NCBI RefSeq assembly: GCF_018986435.1
Contig: NZ_JAHMIN010000032.1
Location: 41,858-77,849, forward strand
DNA: 35,992 bases
DNA from: Hahella sp. HN01
GTDB lineage: Bacteria > Pseudomonadota > Gammaproteobacteria > Pseudomonadales > Oleiphilaceae
Direction of reading: 5' to 3'
Below are positions 33,576 to 35,992 of the stretch, piece after piece. The translations under genes were made by a program, and so were the position numbers. The first letter of the stretch is position 1, and every line of letters starts with the position of its first letter. The notes below the pieces were generated by a model. That model worked only from the letters and a program-made list of their open reading frames with translations. It did no database searches and was not told where the DNA came from.

Positions 33576-34235
33576 TTAGTCTCGGTTCGGCGCGCCGAGA
33601 GGGAAGTTTTTGCGATAGGGGCGCGCTTCCTCCACGGCTCTGGCGAAGGAAGGACGCGTCAGCAGACGCTGCCTGTATGCAATCAAACTGGTGTTTTCGG
33701 GCGGAATTGCATATGACCAATCAGCGTAAAAGAGAGCGGGCGCAGCGGCGCAATCCGCCAGGGTGAACGAATTCCCGGTCGCCCACTCACAACCCGCCAG
33801 GGCGGTATTCAGCCACGCGTAAGCTTTGTCCAGCTTTTGCTTCGCCTCCGCAACGCCTTGCAGGTCGTGAGCGCCTTCTTCCCGCATATGGTCATATACC
33901 AGCTTCTGCATCGGCGTCATGACATAGTTATCAAAAAAGCGATCCATCATGCGCACGGGCAGGGCGGCTTTGGGATCTTTGGGTATCAATGGCGCAGGCC
34001 CTGGGTAATACAGATCCAGATGCTCAATGATCACACTCGACTCCACCACAGTTTTCCCCTGATCCACTAACACTGGGAACTGCTTCATCGTCCACAGAGC
34101 TTCAAGCCGACGCCACGCCTCCACATCGTCGTGAGCGACCAGACAGAACTCAAACGGCGTCTGGTTTTCATAAAGCGCGGTCAACACTTTCTGGCAGTAG
34201 GAAGAAAAAGGATGCGCGTAAAACTGGAGTGACAT
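33576..34235 (-). CDS. Glutathione S-transferase family protein
   Basis: The 219-residue GST has an N-terminal thioredoxin-like domain with HPFSSYCQKVLTALYE (about 7-22, with the catalytic Ser/Cys position), a G-site MKQFPVLVDQGKTVVESSVIIEHLD (about 50-74) and a helical C-terminal domain including WLNTALAGCEWATGNSFTLADCAAAPALFYADW (about 138-170). It conjugates glutathione to electrophiles or reduces peroxides. The specific substrate is unknown. The start is placed at ATG 34235 (MSLQFYAHPF) with GGGAA upstream. The frame extends to TTG 34268 without support. It is divergent from the putative lipoprotein gene. Confidence 0.88.
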   Translation of the reverse strand: MSLQFYAHPFSSYCQKVLTALYENQTPFEFCLVAHDDVEAWRRLEALWTMKQFPVLVDQGKTVVESSVIIEHLDLYYPGPAPLIPKDPKAALPVRMMDRFFDNYVMTPMQKLVYDHMREEGAHDLQGVAEAKQKLDKAYAWLNTALAGCEWATGNSFTLADCAAAPALFYADWSYAIPPENTSLIAYRQRLLTRPSFARAVEEARPYRKNFPLGAPNRD

Positions 34236-34437
34236 AATCGATTCCCTGGTAATAAACGTGTGGCTCAAACCGCCGTAAAAAGTCGGCGAAGTATAAATCC
34301 TTGTCGTTTGAGCTTAGCTGGAATCGACAGTGTGCCTTAGAATGGGTGTGAAATTGCGTACGCTTATACTTCAACCTATGGAGGAACCAAGGCTCTGCCC
34401 TGATAGGATTAACAGGGCCCGCATTGGAGAAGGAATA

Positions 34438-34860
34438 ATGAGTAAATACATACGAATACTTTTTCTATTCACGTCCATAGGCAACGTTGGAGCCTGTCAG
34501 GCTAATGGGCATCGTGCGGATCTCTCCATTGAGCGGTTCCAGTTTTCCAATAAATTGGAGGCATGTCTTGAACTTAAGCCGGCGAAGGTTCAAGAAGACG
34601 ACGACCGCATTACACTGCTTGCGGATGTCGCGCTGCATGACAGCATTGCCTCCTGTACCTGTATGAGTGCGCTTATTAACTATCAGGTGGTAGATGAGTT
34701 TGAGGTGGATGGCGTCAAGATTGAGAATGAACTGTTACGGGCATTTAAAAACACAGCGCTAATCCAGGAAAAACATTTAAGCTTCATTATCTCAACTGAA
34801 CCTGATTATGAGTTTAAAGGGCATGTCTCAGTTCGAGTCAGTTGTCGACCTGCACTGTAA
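34438..34860 (+). CDS. Putative lipoprotein of unknown function
   Basis: The 140-residue product begins with a basic start and a hydrophobic segment ending NVGAC (cysteine about 19), which fits a lipobox, so it is probably a lipoprotein. The mature part is acidic and carries a cysteine-rich motif SIASCTCMSALINYQVVDE (about 69-87) plus a late cysteine in RVSCRPAL, suggesting a disulfide-bonded beta domain. I do not recognise the family. GGAG (34426-34429) lies eight bases before ATG 34438. The frame continues upstream to 34330 without a binding site. GC is lower than in neighbouring genes, hinting at transfer. It converges with the second LysE gene. Confidence 0.68.
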   Translation: MSKYIRILFLFTSIGNVGACQANGHRADLSIERFQFSNKLEACLELKPAKVQEDDDRITLLADVALHDSIASCTCMSALINYQVVDEFEVDGVKIENELLRAFKNTALIQEKHLSFIISTEPDYEFKGHVSVRVSCRPAL

Positions 34861-34890
34861 TTTGCACCCGGAGCGCCAAATTCTGGCGAG

Positions 34891-35508
34891 TTACCCCTTC
34901 ACAATCAAACAAGCCCCACTCCCCACAAGTACCGCGCCTGCGGTGGTTTTGGTCGCGCTCGCCATGGGGCTGTTAATAAATCTCGCGGTTATCTTTTGCG
35001 CCAGGCGGGCGTAGAGGAGCTTTACGCCGCCGACGGTCATGACGGTGATCGCTATGATGGCGGTTATGTCCGGCGCAGTCAGTGATGACATGTCCACGAA
35101 GACAGGGAACAGGCTTGAGTAAAACAATATGGCTTTGACATCTCCCAGCGTCAGCAACAAACCTGCGCTGAAACTGGTCGTCAGGCGAGATTTTGAAGAC
35201 GCTGTAAACCTAAAGTCGAGGGCCGATCGCGAGCGGATCAGGCTGAGTCCAAACCAGATCAAATAGGCGCCCGCCAGGTAGCGGATGACCAGAAAAAGCC
35301 CTCCCAGGGTGTCCGCCAGGGCCGTCATGCCCAGAATCGCCAGACAGACGAATATCAAATCGCCACACACCACGCCTGCCGCCACCGCGGCGCCATGAGC
35401 AAAGCCGGACACGGATGAACGAGCGACCACCAGCGCCACGCTGGAGCTGGGAATCGCCGCCAGGGCGAGCATGATCAGGCTCAGACTGAGTGCGTTGAGC
35501 GCGTCCAC
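34891..35508 (-). CDS. LysE family transporter (second copy type)
   Basis: The 205-residue protein has six hydrophobic helices with LysE-like landmarks: IPSSSVALVVARSSVSGFAHG (about 19-39, in place of the usual PGPD/A motif), GVVCGDLIFVCLAILG (about 45-60), YLAGAYLIWFGLSLIRSR (about 77-94) and LLTLGDVKAILFYSSLFPVF (about 117-136). The usual PGP near the first helix is replaced by PSSS, so it is a divergent member. Its cargo may differ from the 25414 exporter. The start is GTG 35508 with a weak AGAGAAG upstream. It is convergent with the putative lipoprotein gene, 30 bases apart. Confidence 0.82.
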   Translation of the reverse strand: MDALNALSLSLIMLALAAIPSSSVALVVARSSVSGFAHGAAVAAGVVCGDLIFVCLAILGMTALADTLGGLFLVIRYLAGAYLIWFGLSLIRSRSALDFRFTASSKSRLTTSFSAGLLLTLGDVKAILFYSSLFPVFVDMSSLTAPDITAIIAITVMTVGGVKLLYARLAQKITARFINSPMASATKTTAGAVLVGSGACLIVKG

Positions 35509-35659
35509 AAGGTTTAATCTTCTCTGCTTGCAACGGAAAATGATTTAAGGAAAAGAATAGCCGAATCCTCCCTTGACCTGTCTATAACTTCATACCTCAA
35601 AGTAGCTTTCGTCGGCTGCGCAGCTGTACGTTTTTCACTGAACTATCGGGAGAGGAATC

Positions 35660-35842
35660 ATGAGCGATACTGTGATGAATAAAGCGCAATGGGTGGAAGT
35701 TCTGCGGGCGGCGGGTTTGGATGAGGATGCAATGCGGCGCTGGCATCGGGAGTTCGAAGCCCGTTATCCGCAGGCGCATCAAAGCCTGTTGGAATGGTTG
35801 GGGATTTCCGCGGAGGAAATAAACCGCATCCGGGCCCTGTAG
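35660..35842 (+). CDS. Small helical protein of unknown function
   Basis: The 60-residue product is almost all helix-forming and charged: WVEVLRAAGLDEDAMRRWHREFEARYP at 11-37 and HQSLLEWLGISAEEINRIRAL at 40-60. The helix, proline-containing turn, helix arrangement recalls conserved small proteins of unknown role, and the end resembles the helix of some MerR-like or DNA-associated proteins. No function is assigned. GGGAG lies seven bases before the ATG, which supports expression. The upstream gene is divergent, so it probably has its own promoter. Downstream to the window end no gene is seen. Confidence 0.65.
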   Translation: MSDTVMNKAQWVEVLRAAGLDEDAMRRWHREFEARYPQAHQSLLEWLGISAEEINRIRAL

Positions 35843-35992
35843 GATACTGACTATTAATCCGGCATCGATATAGGCATTCTATGCCGCATATTTGATGCTT
35901 GGGTGGTTAAAGTATTTTTTCACCCTCGAAGGCTTCTTTTGCAACATACACATATGGGATCGAACTTTCTTTTTGAGATCCCCTTTCTTTCG
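35843..35992. other. Terminal intergenic stretch
   Basis: These 150 bases after the small helical protein contain no gene or clear terminator that I can support. A GGCATTCTATGCC inverted repeat (about 35873-35885) and an AT- and T-rich end are visible. The neighbour beyond the window is unknown. Confidence 0.4.

Overview
The window looks like a chromosomal segment of a marine gammaproteobacterium close to Hahella (Oceanospirillales). This is inferred from the mix of gene families, moderately high GC with lower-GC islands, dispersed REP-like elements, and a PEP-CTERM/exosortase system next to Proteobacteria-type metabolism genes. No rRNA, tRNA, CRISPR array, transposase or phage gene was seen.

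Layout. (1) 122-2707: a tightly overlapping three-gene operon encoding an MFS transporter, a CYTH-domain triphosphatase-like protein and a cytosolic leucine-rich-repeat protein, in a lower-GC stretch. (2) 2754-6021: single genes (hypothetical, SGNH hydrolase, hypothetical, exported TPR protein) separated by three copies of a 36-bp REP-like repeat. (3) 6158-8054: a lower-GC type IV toxin-antitoxin (AbiE) module. The AbiEi antitoxin gene is intact, the AbiEii toxin gene carries one in-frame stop codon, and two near-identical palindromes lie upstream as probable AbiEi operators. (4) 8295-12002: a Tat-exported PhoX-like phosphatase tail-to-tail with an Omp85-like outer-membrane barrel, followed by a decayed repeat cluster. 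(5) 12348-14391: a LysR regulator divergent from a zinc-type alcohol dehydrogenase/quinone reductase. (6) 14744-18855: a PEP-CTERM protein, two GNAT acetyltransferases, a membrane protein, a YbaK-like deacylase and a YitT-like membrane protein. (7) 18893-23783: cobW-cobN, a cobalt delivery and insertion operon. (8) 24102-26010: a small membrane protein, an AraC regulator and a LysE exporter. (9) 26196-31055: a small membrane protein, then an exosortase gene overlapping the gene of a 931-residue polytopic VIT/VWA protein that ends in a PEP-CTERM signal. (10) 31157-35842: YqaA-type membrane protein, VOC protein, cold-shock protein, fibro-slime PEP-CTERM-like protein, glutathione S-transferase, putative lipoprotein, second LysE exporter and a small helical protein.

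The most interesting unit is the exosortase/VIT-VWA pair. The sorting enzyme and a membrane-anchored candidate substrate are translationally coupled, and two further proteins with degenerate PEP-CTERM-like tails (PQP and SES in place of PEP) are encoded elsewhere in the window. Next in interest are the AbiE module with a toxin nonsense mutation and paired operators, and the MFS-CYTH-LRR operon, whose joint function I do not recognise.
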